From Sacculina carcini (lineage: Eukaryota > Arthropoda > Thecostraca > Sacculinidae): a stretch of DNA of 64,000 nt. Position numbers and translations under genes: made by a program. A model generated the notes under the pieces. It did not search any database and was not told the origin of the DNA. It saw only the letters and a list, made by a program, of their open reading frames with translations. Within the stretch, counting starts at the first letter, position 1. Every line of letters starts with the position of its first letter. The DNA is taken from positions 9,297,183 to 9,361,182 of the forward strand of contig OU696572.1 of assembly GCA_916048095.2 (NCBI GenBank). Reading direction: 5' to 3'. Positions 1 to 8,082 of this stretch are shown in pieces.

Positions 1-425
1 TGGTATCCTCCCGGAGTCAACGGTCGCTCGTGCATGTTGGGCTGCCCAACTTGGTCAGTGCGTTACTGGTGAAGTGATAGTGTGGTGTTTGTGCAGTGGT
101 ATAGTGTGTTGTTCGGTGGAGAGTATTTAGTGTAGTAGTATTTAGTGCATTGTGTTGCGATGTAATCGTGTTGAATTGTGATTTCTTCTTATTTTTTTCG
201 TGCTTACATTTAAATACAATTTTGCATCAGGTCTAGTATTGTATTAAATGTAGATTCGATTGTTTTTTGGTGCACGATAGACGCAGTTTTTACGTAGATT
301 CCGAAAGTGTATAAATTGTGGCAAAATTTCAAGAATTACAAACTTCTGAATATTCCGAGGTTCTCTACGTAGATCATCAGATACGGATGATTCCCAAGCA
401 TTGGTGCAGCTCTTCTTAATGGTTT
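1..425. other. flank of element A, no gene recognised
   Basis: TG- and AT-rich sequence with no convincing reading frame. The last five bases (421-425, GGTTT) are the left target-site duplication of LTR element A; the same five bases follow the right LTR at 2597-2601. Confidence 0.6.
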
Positions 426-431
426 TGTAAG

Positions 432-475
<44 letters not shown>

Positions 476-883
476 ATGTGTGTGTGTGTGTGTGCATCTG
501 TATGTGCTTAGTATTTGTCGACTTTCAGTTCTGCGCGGTGTTTGATGAATATGTGGACGTGCGAGTGCGTTTGTGTGTATGTGCGTGTATGTGTGTGTTT
601 GAACAATATGCTGCCGCCGAGTCGGAGGAGCGGCGCTGGGGCGAGCCGCGACTCGGCACGGAAGAGGTCGTGCTTGCGGGGGGCGTGTGGCGATGTGTTG
701 TTTCTCGGCTGTGTGTCTGGTGCAGTGTGCGGATTAAGTGGTGTTCTGTGTGCGAGAGAGTTCTGTGTTAGAGAGTTTTGCGCGTGAGAGTGCCCTTGTG
801 AATTAATCTGTATTATCGTGACGTTCGTGTATTCTAATCAGAAATACATCTTAACTACTGCTTTGCTCGGCCTGTTCGCTACA
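426..883 (+). repeat. 5' LTR of element A
   Basis: The repeat begins TG and ends CA. It carries a long (TG)n microsatellite near its 5' end (about 435-500) and a GC-rich hairpin with 9-bp perfect arms at 616-624 and 649-657. The microsatellite differs in length in the partner LTR. Confidence 0.9.
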
Positions 884-895
884 AGCTATTTCGGC
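884..895 (+). other. primer-binding site, antisense to tRNA-Phe 5' end
   Basis: The bases AGCTATTTCGGC follow the LTR directly. They are the exact reverse complement of GCCGAAATAGCT, nucleotides 1-12 of eukaryotic tRNA-Phe(GAA) (known sequence). The same 12 bases sit at the same place in the small element at 36306, and the two sequences diverge straight after. This is not the usual complement of a tRNA 3' CCA end. Confidence 0.7.
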
Positions 896-899
896 ATAT

Positions 900-1535
900 A
901 TGGAAATGGGTGAGACAAGTGCTGACTTGAAACTCATCCCAGAGTTCGATGGGTCTTCATCCTCAGTCAGTGAGTGGCTGAAAAAAGTAGGGTTGGTGTG
1001 TCGGCTCAGGCGAATTACCGACCTGCACAGTGTTGTGCCGCTAAGGCTGACTGGAGGCGCGTTCGCCGTCTACCAACAGCTTCCTGAGGATGCGAAACAA
1101 GACTACAAGCGAATCAAGCATGCGCTACTGACTGCCTTTTCAGTAGACAAATTCACGGCTTATGATAACTTCATCAGCAGGAAAAGACAGTCCGGAGAAG
1201 CTGTAGACATTTACTTCTCAGAACTCAAGCGTCTGGCTTCTGTCATCGGTGACGTTCCGATGGACATCACACACTTCAGAGAAAAGTCATATTTAATCCT
1301 GATTGATTGTGGGCCGTCTCGGCTCGCAATGTGGCGTGCGCTACGGTCGCATACCGTGGAAGTTGTGGTCGACGTGCTGCGAAATGTAATCATTGATCGC
1401 GGTCCGCCCAAATGCATCCTGACCGATAACGAGACGACGTTCCGTAGCCAGAAATTTGTTGGCTTTGCAAATGATTGGGGGGTCAACGTCAGGTACAGGT
1501 GTGCATATGCACCTTCAGGCAATGGAATAGTCTAA
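900..1535 (+). pseudogene. gag fused in frame to integrase core (element A)
   Basis: The open frame starts at an ATG 4 bases past the primer site. The first roughly 125 residues look like a gypsy Gag/capsid region (FDGSSSSVSEWLKK near the start, then YFSELKRLASVIG). The sequence then jumps to an integrase core: LIDCGPSR probably holds the first catalytic Asp, and CILTDNETTFRS holds the second. The frame ends at TAA 1533-1535, where the third catalytic residue (Glu) is expected after GNGIV. Protease, RT, RNase H and the integrase zinc finger have been removed by an in-frame deletion. Non-functional as an enzyme; a Gag-like product could still be made. Confidence 0.75.
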
Positions 1536-2138
1536 CGCAGCCACCGCACTATCAAGGTGATAGCTGCAAGAAAACAGAGTGACATATTGGAGACTGTCTA
1601 TCTTTATAATGTCACGCCGTTGGACGATGTTTCATCTGATCGCACACCAGCGTCAATGATTTACAGATATGATCTAAGAACGAAAGGGATTGACAACAAT
1701 TGTTCGGAGGATAGTGAGCCAGTGACGCCAAAGTTCAAAAAAGGTGACAGAGTTTGGTTGAAACAGCCAGGAAGTAGGTGCACTGAAAGGTGGTCAGAAG
1801 GTGTGGTGACTGACGTTGTGTCTGCACAGTGTGTGGAGGTGGATGGTATGTACAGACACGTGCGACATTTGAGGCCGAGAGGCAATAAACAAAGCGGGGA
1901 AGTAGCTGCGGAGACATCAGTGGACACCAGTGACGATGAACTCACTCTTGTTTTCCCTGCCCAACAAAGTGTAAATACAGATGGACAGGACGTTGCGGCA
2001 GCGAGGCCTGAACAAACAGAGGCAGATCATGGCGTGCGCGGTGAAGTGTCATTGCGAAGATCCGAGAGAATCCGCCAAATGTCTAGTAGAAATACAGTTG
2101 GTCATTTGTGTGATTGTGCCAATCAGGAGGAGGTGTAA
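1536..2138 (+). pseudogene. integrase C-terminal part (element A)
   Basis: This continues in the same frame as the gag-integrase fusion after one in-frame TAA. It contains VYLYNVTP and a basic, GPY/F-like region (FKKGDRVWLKQPGSR), then an acidic stretch and a tail with LRRSERIRQ, typical of the C terminus of gypsy Pol. The stop codon TAA (2136-2138) is made by the first bases of the 3' LTR, so the reading frame runs through the purine tract. Confidence 0.7.
2121..2133 (+). other. polypurine tract of element A
   Basis: The purine run AGGAGGAGG abuts the 3' LTR, the expected place for plus-strand priming. Confidence 0.8.
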
Positions 2139-2139
2139 G

Positions 2140-2206
<67 letters not shown>

Positions 2207-2596
2207 CATCTGTATGTGCTTAGTATTTGTCGACTTTCAGTTCTGCGCGGTGTTTGATGAATATGTGGACGTGCGAGTGCGTTTGTGTGTATGTGCGTGT
2301 ATGTGTGTGTTTGAACAATATGCTGCCGCCGAGTCGGAGGAGCGGCGCTGGGGCGAGCCGCGACTCGGCACGGAAGAGGTCGTGCTTGCGGGGGCGTGTG
2401 GCGATGTGTTGTTTTTCGGCAGTGTGTCTGGTGCAGTGTGCGGATTAAGTGGTGATCTGTGTGCGAGAGAGTTCTGTGTGTTAGAGAGTTTTGCGCGTGA
2501 GAGTGCCCTTGTGAATTAATCTGTATTTTCGTTACGTTGGTGTATTCTAATCAGAAATACATCTTAACTACTGCTTTGCTAGGCCTGTTCGCTACA
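2134..2596 (+). repeat. 3' LTR of element A
   Basis: Direct repeat of 426-883 with a longer (TG)n tract and about nine scattered base differences. It is followed by GGTTT (2597-2601), the right target-site duplication. Confidence 0.9.
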
Positions 2597-2829
2597 GGTT
2601 TCCTTTATGATATCAGACACCTACTAAGACCAGAAGTGAAGATTGAAAGCATTCTGCTTGGCAAGTGCATATTAGATAGATCAGGATCCAGAGTTGAAAA
2701 AAATTCAGAAAATTTCAGTGAAGATTAATTTTAAAATTTGACATGCATTGGTGTGGAAAGAAAGTTGGATGGAAATACAATGACTTTTGAAGAGCGAGGC
2801 ACCTGAGTGTTAGGTTGATCTACTGGCAT

Positions 2830-3262
2830 TGTTGGCTGTCTCCAACCACACGGCTGATAAAAAGGCTACGGATATATTCAAGCAGACACACTAATTAAAT
2901 ACTGTCACTAAAAGGCAACACAACGCCGCAGGACGAGCCGCCTAGTGCCAGGCACACACACCGACTGGCTGCTTCACACGCGTACACACAGAATGCACTT
3001 GACTTATAGGTCACTGACCTCACAATGTGACCAGTGACCACACAAGGTGAGCGCACAAACGTAACCGCAACATACCCATTACTACAACGCTAGGATACAC
3101 CCAAACAAGCATACACAGTATAAACGCCAATGCTATAACCAACACACGCGCGTGCATACACCTTGTACAAATGCGAGCCTACAGTCAAACACACATACAC
3201 ACACTCACACAACAAGAGGTCAAAATACGCAGAGGCGGTCAAAGTACCACACACACGCCACA
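2830..3262 (-). repeat. 3' LTR of element B
   Basis: Read on the minus strand it starts TGTGGCGTG and ends CCAACA. It contains nuclear-receptor-type palindromes next to a TATAAG sequence. The partner is 7348-7780. Confidence 0.93.
3008..3040 (-). promoter_or_regulatory. nuclear-receptor-type sites (IR1 plus DR1) in LTR
   Basis: AGGTCACTGACCT (3008-3020) is a perfect inverted repeat of AGGTCA with one spacer base, the ecdysone-receptor type palindrome. TGACCAGTGACCA (3028-3040) is a one-base-spaced direct repeat of the half-site. On the element's strand both lie just upstream of TATAAG. A role in transcription is inferred. Confidence 0.55.
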
Positions 3263-3275
3263 GGAACCCCCTCCT
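3263..3275 (-). other. polypurine tract region of element B
   Basis: On the minus strand AGGAGGGGGTTCC lies directly before the 3' LTR. The purine run is interrupted by two T next to the LTR. Confidence 0.6.
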
Positions 3276-3279
3276 AAAA

Positions 3280-4557
3280 TCACGGCGAGAAGCGAACCGT
3301 AGGTTTGACGGCTCGACCTGATCGAGTATAGTAAACTTGTGTTTGTGGCGTGGTCTTTGGCAATTTAGTCTTGATGACCGCTTGTAATGACCAGTCGTTC
3401 TCGGGACCACGAGATATTGTTGTGTTCTCGATGAATGCAGGGCGAAGACGGTCGACACCGATGATTTCATGGCCTTTCCGCTGAATGGTGAATGTTTTTG
3501 GTGTGCGCTTCACGACCTCGTATGGGCCTTCATACACTGGCTGCAGCGGACGGCGATGGCCGTCGTGACGAACAAACACGAAGTCTGCCGTCGACAGCTC
3601 CGGTAGGCTGAATACAGCAGTATCAGCGGTGCGTGTCTGCTGGGGTCGAATCGCATCAAAATGAGCAGATAATTGTTCGGCAAATTTGTGATGAGTGAGT
3701 GTAGATTGTTTTGGCTTGCATAACAACTCGCCCGGCAGCCTCAACTTAGTACCGTATACAAGCTCAGCCGAGGAACAATGGAGGGGTCCCTTTATGCACG
3801 AGCGTATTCCCAGCAGAACAATTGGTAGTCTGTCTACCCAGTTTATGTTGCCACGTAAAGCGCCTTTGAGCTGGCGGTGCAGGCGCTCCACTAATCCATT
3901 GGCGGCAGGGTTGTATGCTGTTGTCATGCGCACCTCTGTACCGAGAGAGTTGTTCAATTTTTGCCACAAGTTCGATGTAAACTGGCTGCCCCTATCTGAA
4001 ACAATGCTGCCAGGCACGCCAAATCGAGATATCCACGAGGAGATGAATGAACGTACGACGGTGTCAGGTGAAATGTCGGGCAGTGGACATGCCTCCGGCC
4101 AGCGAGTGAATCTATCCACCATTGTCAGTATGTATTGATATCCACTGGAGTACGGTAAAGGGCCGACAATGTCTATATGCACGTGCTGAAAACGACGATC
4201 TGGTAGCTCGAATTGTCCAGCCTGAGAACGATTGTGCCGTGTGAATTTTGTTGTCTGACAATGGTAGCACTGCTTTGTCCATGTGTGAACGTCACTTCTC
4301 ATATCAGGCCAGACGAAGCGCTGTGACACAAGTTTAAGTGTGGCAGCTCGGCCTGGATGAGACAGTGTGTGTAACACTTTGAAAACACCGTGACGCATGT
4401 GTTCAGGTACAAGAGGTTTCGGAGAGCCTGTAGAAGTGTCGCATAGAAGTGGTTTCTCAGCGGCAGCTTGGAACGTTTGCCATTGTAGTTTTAAGCTACA
4501 TTTTTTGTCGTGTTGCAGGCTCTGAAGTTGCGTGTCCTGGTGTTGAGCTTCTGTCAT
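3280..4557 (-). CDS. integrase part of Pol (element B)
   Basis: Frame of 425 residues, continuous with the RNase H frame except for one stop codon. Near residues 55-105 is an H-H-C-C zinc finger (HGVFKVLHTLSHPGR through QCYHCQTTK). The catalytic core follows, with Asp in HVHIDIVGPLP, Asp in SIVSDRGSQF and Glu in NGLVERLHRQ, so all three catalytic residues are present. A GPY/F-like segment (RPLQPVYEGPYEVVKR) and a basic tail with RSGRAVKP follow. It would join the cDNA to host DNA in the nucleus. The Met at the start of this stretch is not the natural start; the protein should be part of a Gag-Pol polyprotein. Confidence 0.85.
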   Translation of the reverse strand: MTEAQHQDTQLQSLQHDKKCSLKLQWQTFQAAAEKPLLCDTSTGSPKPLVPEHMRHGVFKVLHTLSHPGRAATLKLVSQRFVWPDMRSDVHTWTKQCYHCQTTKFTRHNRSQAGQFELPDRRFQHVHIDIVGPLPYSSGYQYILTMVDRFTRWPEACPLPDISPDTVVRSFISSWISRFGVPGSIVSDRGSQFTSNLWQKLNNSLGTEVRMTTAYNPAANGLVERLHRQLKGALRGNINWVDRLPIVLLGIRSCIKGPLHCSSAELVYGTKLRLPGELLCKPKQSTLTHHKFAEQLSAHFDAIRPQQTRTADTAVFSLPELSTADFVFVRHDGHRRPLQPVYEGPYEVVKRTPKTFTIQRKGHEIIGVDRLRPAFIENTTISRGPENDWSLQAVIKTKLPKTTPQTQVYYTRSGRAVKPTVRFSP

Positions 4558-4593
4558 TGCTTGCAGATTAATGTTGTCAGCATGCTGTACACC

Positions 4594-5010
4594 TCAAACT
4601 CTTGAGAGTGCATCGGACACTACATTTTCTGTTCCACTCACGTGCTGGACATCAGAAGTGAACTGTAAAATGTAATCTAAGTGTCGCTGTTCACGTGGTG
4701 AATGTTGTGACACAGATGAACGGATGGTATGGACCAAGGGTTTGTGGTCTGTGAACAATGTGAACTCCCGCCCCTCGAGATATTGCCGGAAATGACGCGT
4801 TGCCAAATACGCAGCAAGGAGTTCTTTACCAAAAGCGCTGTACACAGTCTGAGGTTCAGTTAGTTGCTTGGACCAGAAAGCGACAGGGCGCCATGCGCCT
4901 TCACTGCGCTGTTGTAGTGCTGCACCGACGCCTGTGTTGCTGGCATCAGTCACTAAGCTGAGCGGTGCTTCATGATTTTGATGCTGTAGAACTGCTGTTC
5001 TACCGGTCAT
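4594..5010 (-). CDS. RNase H domain of Pol (element B)
   Basis: 138 residues with the four acidic positions of retroelement RNase H: LVTDASNTG (Asp22), the Glu in FGKELLAAY, the Asp in LFTDHKPL and the Asp in SDALSRV. It ends at TGA (4594-4596) directly after SDALSRV, although the frame stays open into integrase, so a C-to-T change of CGA is a likely cause. Its N-terminal edge coincides with the inverted segment at 4953-5111, which cuts it off from RT. It would degrade the RNA strand during reverse transcription. Confidence 0.85.
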   Translation of the reverse strand: MTGRTAVLQHQNHEAPLSLVTDASNTGVGAALQQRSEGAWRPVAFWSKQLTEPQTVYSAFGKELLAAYLATRHFRQYLEGREFTLFTDHKPLVHTIRSSVSQHSPREQRHLDYILQFTSDVQHVSGTENVVSDALSRV

Positions 5011-5111
5011 CTGGACGACCGAGGCACTCGCTGCATTCCGTCAATCAAAGGAGGCGCTCGGTAGAACAGCAGTTCTACAGCATCAAAATCCCGAAGCACC
5101 GCTCAGCTTAG
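4953..5111. repeat. foldback: 53-bp inverted repeat with inverted pol segment
   Basis: 4953-5005 and 5059-5111 are reverse complements with about two mismatches, separated by 53 bp. On the plus strand 5021-5110 reads EALAAFRQSKEALG and then GRTAVLQHQN, which is Pol sequence that should lie on the minus strand between RT and RNase H. The piece has thus been copied in reverse and its end duplicated, which breaks the Pol frame. Confidence 0.85.
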
Positions 5112-6541
5112 TTCGATCGTCGCTTGTTATTTGTCAACAATTTGTGAAGAGGTGATAGCAGCGAAGCGGCATGAGGCAAAAAACGATGGTAAAAGTTGAC
5201 CATACCTAAAAATCTGCGCAGCTGATCGTGTGTGGCTGGTTGCGGATATCTCGTAACAGCTTCAACTGCGTCGCGTTGCGGTGTGATGCCATGCTTGCTG
5301 ACGGTGTGTCCCAGAAATGTGAGTTCAGACTTACCGAAAATACACTTTTTCGAATTGATTTTGATGTCATTGTCCTTCAAGCGTGAAAAAACAGTATGGA
5401 GATGCTGATGATGCTGTTCTTCGTTGTCACTAGCGATCAAAATGTCGTCAATATAAACGAAGACAAAGCTGATTCCACGGAAGATGGCGTCCATTAGTCT
5501 TTGCATCGTTTGTGCGCTGTTTCGCAAACCAAACGGCATTCGGAGCATGTCAAATAATCCAAATGTTGTAGTTATTGCCGTTTTGGACACATCATCTGGG
5601 TGAACCGGGATATGATAAAATGCTTTTACCAGGTCAATCTTGGAGTACACAGAGGTACCATACAGAGCACCGGAAAAGTCTTGTAAGTACGGTATCGGAT
5701 ATCTATCAGGGATAGTAATCCTGTTGAGTGCTCTGTAATCGCCACAAGGGCGCCAACTACCAGCATCAGACTTGGGCACCATGTGGAGAGCAGATGCGTA
5801 CTCACTTTGGCTCGGCCGAATGATACCCTGCTTGAGAATCTTCCCAAACTCGTCTTTGGCGATTTGCATTCTCGCAGCGTCTAGCTTTCTCGGACGACAA
5901 AAGACTGGCGTGTCTTTAGTATGGATACGATGGAAAACACCGTGCTTGAGATCATCACTGGTGATTGAAGGCGACAAAAGCTCAGGATATTGATGCAATA
6001 TCTTCTGATACCCGTGTTGGTGATCATCAAGACATGCAGATATCAGTGAAGGAGCATGAGAACCAGATCCTCGCGTTGTGACATGCGTCGTGTTGTCGAT
6101 GATTTGGTGACAACGTGGATTTACGCTGATGTCATGTCGCGAGAGAAAATCGCATCCGATGATTGAAATGTCCAAGTCAGCGATAATGAACGACCAAGTG
6201 AATTCACGGCGTAATCCAAGCGATACCGTGAGAGTTTCACTTCCATGCGTGTTAATGACGCTTTTATTCACGGCCTGAAGTTTCAACGTCGGTGCGGATT
6301 GCAAATGAGATGACTTTTGACAATGACGCGAGGATAATATGCTATACTGTGCGCCGGTGTCGATAAGGAACGATACTTTTGACAGTGCATCCCAAAAGAA
6401 GAAAGGCCGTGTAGCTCGTTCGCCTGCGATGTCTGAGAGAGCGGAAGTTGGCGAGCACTCCGCCCTCTGCTTTATTTTAAATGCTTGCATGGTACTTGAC
6501 ATGCGCGAGCTTTGTTGCCAAATTTTCGATGATACCAGCAT
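5108..6541 (-). CDS. protease and reverse transcriptase part of Pol (element B)
   Basis: 477 residues. The aspartic protease motif FLIDTGAQYSIL is near residues 58-69, with a second conserved strand ISIIGCDFLSRH. RT begins with CGDYRALNRITIPDRYPIP, followed by YSKIDLVKAFYHIPVHP (motif A Asp), MPFGLRNSAQTMQRLMD (motif B), FVYIDDILIAS (YIDD, motif C) and LTFLGHTVSKHGI. The connection region FLGMVNFYHRFLP is present and the frame then ends at the inverted segment. It overlaps gag by 70 bases and lies in the -1 frame relative to gag, so -1 frameshifting is the probable route of expression. Confidence 0.9.
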   Translation of the reverse strand: MLVSSKIWQQSSRMSSTMQAFKIKQRAECSPTSALSDIAGERATRPFFFWDALSKVSFLIDTGAQYSILSSRHCQKSSHLQSAPTLKLQAVNKSVINTHGSETLTVSLGLRREFTWSFIIADLDISIIGCDFLSRHDISVNPRCHQIIDNTTHVTTRGSGSHAPSLISACLDDHQHGYQKILHQYPELLSPSITSDDLKHGVFHRIHTKDTPVFCRPRKLDAARMQIAKDEFGKILKQGIIRPSQSEYASALHMVPKSDAGSWRPCGDYRALNRITIPDRYPIPYLQDFSGALYGTSVYSKIDLVKAFYHIPVHPDDVSKTAITTTFGLFDMLRMPFGLRNSAQTMQRLMDAIFRGISFVFVYIDDILIASDNEEQHHQHLHTVFSRLKDNDIKINSKKCIFGKSELTFLGHTVSKHGITPQRDAVEAVTRYPQPATHDQLRRFLGMVNFYHRFLPHAASLLSPLHKLLTNNKRRSN

Positions 6542-7308
6542 TCTGGAGCAGCGTCGTCGTCCTTGTCTGTAGGCGCTGGTGAAGATGCTCTCGATCGTGA
6601 AATTGAACGACGACCTTGGCGGTTACGCCCTCTCTGCTGAGCAATTTCCCAGAGTTGACGTTGTACATCGCGGAGTTGCTTTCTGATGTCAGCTAGCTCA
6701 GTTGCCACGGATTGTGCTTGCTCGCAACCAGTGCTGGAGTTGCATCCACTAATGGCGTTAACAGTTGAGTTGGCTTGAGGCAGTGCAGATAAAACTCGGT
6801 CTGCGGTACCAGCCAGAGTCTCCAAGGACGTGTCCGGCGGAAGAAACTGCAGAAATGGTGCAGCACGGTCAGGCATAGCCTTCAAAAATATCTGCCGCAC
6901 GAGTGGAGAGTCTGAGTCTGGGATATATGGCGCCGTGAGATCTTGCAAATGGCGAAGGAATTGGCTCGGTCGCCGATCACCCAATTCTTGCGACTCAAGC
7001 AGCGAGCGTAGTTTTTGCTCGTTAGTCGCTCCAAGCCGAGCTTGCAATGCATTACACAGTTGTGTATAGGCGTCTTCTGGCGGCCGGCGAATTAAGTCTA
7101 TCAATTCGCGTACATGATGCGGTGGAAGAAGTGATGCTGCCGTTTGAAAACGTAGAGTCTCCTGTTGGATGTTGGCTCTCGCAAAATAGAGATCAAGCTG
7201 TATGATCCACACGCTAGGGTCGTCTTCTACAAACGTTGGCGGATGACCCATGACGGCTTGAACAACTGACGTGGCGTCTGACTTGTTCGCACCGGTCATG
7301 GTGCTCAA
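6472..7308 (-). CDS. Gag polyprotein (element B)
   Basis: 278 residues starting 39 bases inside the LTR/primer site. The early region has FVEDDPSVWIIQLDLYFARA and later LLESQELGDRRPSQFLRHLQ, the pattern of CsRn1-clade capsids. A basic Arg/Ser-rich region follows. The C terminus is the knuckle CWYHRKFGNKARACQVPC, a C-H-C-C arrangement typical of this clade rather than the standard CCHC. No internal stop is seen. It would form the cytoplasmic particle that packages the RNA. Confidence 0.88.
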   Translation of the reverse strand: MSTMTGANKSDATSVVQAVMGHPPTFVEDDPSVWIIQLDLYFARANIQQETLRFQTAASLLPPHHVRELIDLIRRPPEDAYTQLCNALQARLGATNEQKLRSLLESQELGDRRPSQFLRHLQDLTAPYIPDSDSPLVRQIFLKAMPDRAAPFLQFLPPDTSLETLAGTADRVLSALPQANSTVNAISGCNSSTGCEQAQSVATELADIRKQLRDVQRQLWEIAQQRGRNRQGRRSISRSRASSPAPTDKDDDAAPECWYHRKFGNKARACQVPCKHLK

Positions 7309-7331
7309 GAGAACTGGCGAAATTGCGCAAA

Positions 7332-7345
7332 CGTCGGAGTCACCA
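7332..7345 (-). other. primer-binding site of element B (tRNA-Trp-like)
   Basis: On the minus strand TGGTGACTCCGACG lies two bases inside the 5' LTR. It would pair with a tRNA ending CGTCGGAGTCACCA, which differs by one base from the known tRNA-Trp 3' end. Confidence 0.7.
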
Positions 7346-7347
7346 AT

Positions 7348-7780
7348 TGTTGGCTGTCTCCAACCACACGGCTGATAAAAAGGCTACGGATATATTCAAA
7401 CAGACACACTAATTAAATACTGTCACTAAAATGCAACACAACGCCGCAGGACGAGCCGCCTAGTGCCAGGCACACACACCGACTGGCTGCTTCACACGCG
7501 TACACACAGAATGCACTTGACTTATAGGTCACTGACCTCACAATGTGACCAGTGACCACACAAGGTGAACGCACAAACGTAACCGCAACATACCCATTAC
7601 TACAACGCTAGGATACACCCAAACAAGCATACACAGTATAAACGCCAATGCTATAACCAACACACGCGCGTGCATACACCTTGTACAAATGCGAGCCTAC
7701 AGTCAAACACACATACACACACTCACACAACAAGAGGTCAAAATACGCAGAGGCGGTCAAAGTACCACACACACGCCACA
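7348..7780 (-). repeat. 5' LTR of element B
   Basis: 433-bp direct repeat of 2830-3262, with three base differences noted. It is followed by GCAT (7781-7784), the target-site duplication. Confidence 0.93.
7526..7558 (-). promoter_or_regulatory. nuclear-receptor-type sites in 5' LTR of B
   Basis: The perfect IR1 palindrome AGGTCACTGACCT (7526-7538) and the DR1 TGACCAGTGACCA (7546-7558) are conserved unchanged from the other LTR. In the promoter-bearing 5' LTR they sit upstream of TATAAG on the element's strand. Confidence 0.55.
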
Positions 7781-7784
7781 GCAT

Positions 7785-8082
7785 CAAAGGCATCGTCCAC
7801 CTAACGAATTACAGGGATTCAACCAGCCTAGGCGAATCCATCGCTGAATGTCCTCATCAAATCGCTGCCTGAGTCGCGGATCATGAGCGCAATAGTAGCA
7901 GCCCACGGTGTTTTTCAAGACAGGCCCGTCTCTTCACTTCCATTTCACCGACCACATTTCGCTTTCAAATTTTGCTTCTAAATCTGCATCTTCGCTCAAC
8001 TGATGGGGAACATGAGCATCATTATTTGTCTGACTAGAGCAGCCCCTTGTTGTTCACCATACATGTAGCACTAACAATATAT
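7785..8082. other. no gene recognised
   Basis: Flank of element B. No open frame, motif or repeat is recognised apart from a change to AT-rich sequence near 8080. Confidence 0.5.

Larger units (their letters stand above)
426..2596 (+). mobile_element. Ty3/gypsy-type LTR retrotransposon A, internally deleted
   Basis: Two direct repeats that start TGTAAG and end CTACA (426-883 and 2134-2596) bracket 1250 bp of gag and integrase remnants. The element has a 5-bp target duplication (GGTTT), a 12-base primer-binding site touching LTR1 and a purine tract touching LTR2. The LTRs differ by roughly 2 percent outside the TG tract by eye, so the insertion is fairly recent. Protease, RT, RNase H and the front of integrase are missing, so it could only move with proteins from a complete relative. 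Confidence 0.9.
2830..7780 (-). mobile_element. Ty3/gypsy LTR retrotransposon B, CsRn1-like, nearly complete
   Basis: Two 433-bp LTRs (2830-3262 and 7348-7780) differ at three positions by eye. They flank gag, protease-RT, RNase H and integrase on the minus strand. The 4-bp target duplication GCAT is at 2826-2829 and 7781-7784. The primer site complements a tRNA ending CGTCGGAGTCACCA, close to tRNA-Trp, and the Gag has a C-H-C-C-type knuckle; both are traits of the CsRn1 clade (family knowledge). Defects seen are one in-frame stop between RNase H and integrase and a local inversion at the RT/RNase H joint. Confidence 0.93.

Noticed and set aside
427..432. GTAAGT 5' splice-site match after 'ATGGTTTT'
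   Set aside because: The bases are the start of the LTR (TGTAAG), repeated at 2134, and the upstream frame is not supported.
436..771. Cys/Val repeat open frames in (TG)n tracts, also near 2142, 62572 and 63213
   Set aside because: They are translations of microsatellites or LTR DNA, not genes.
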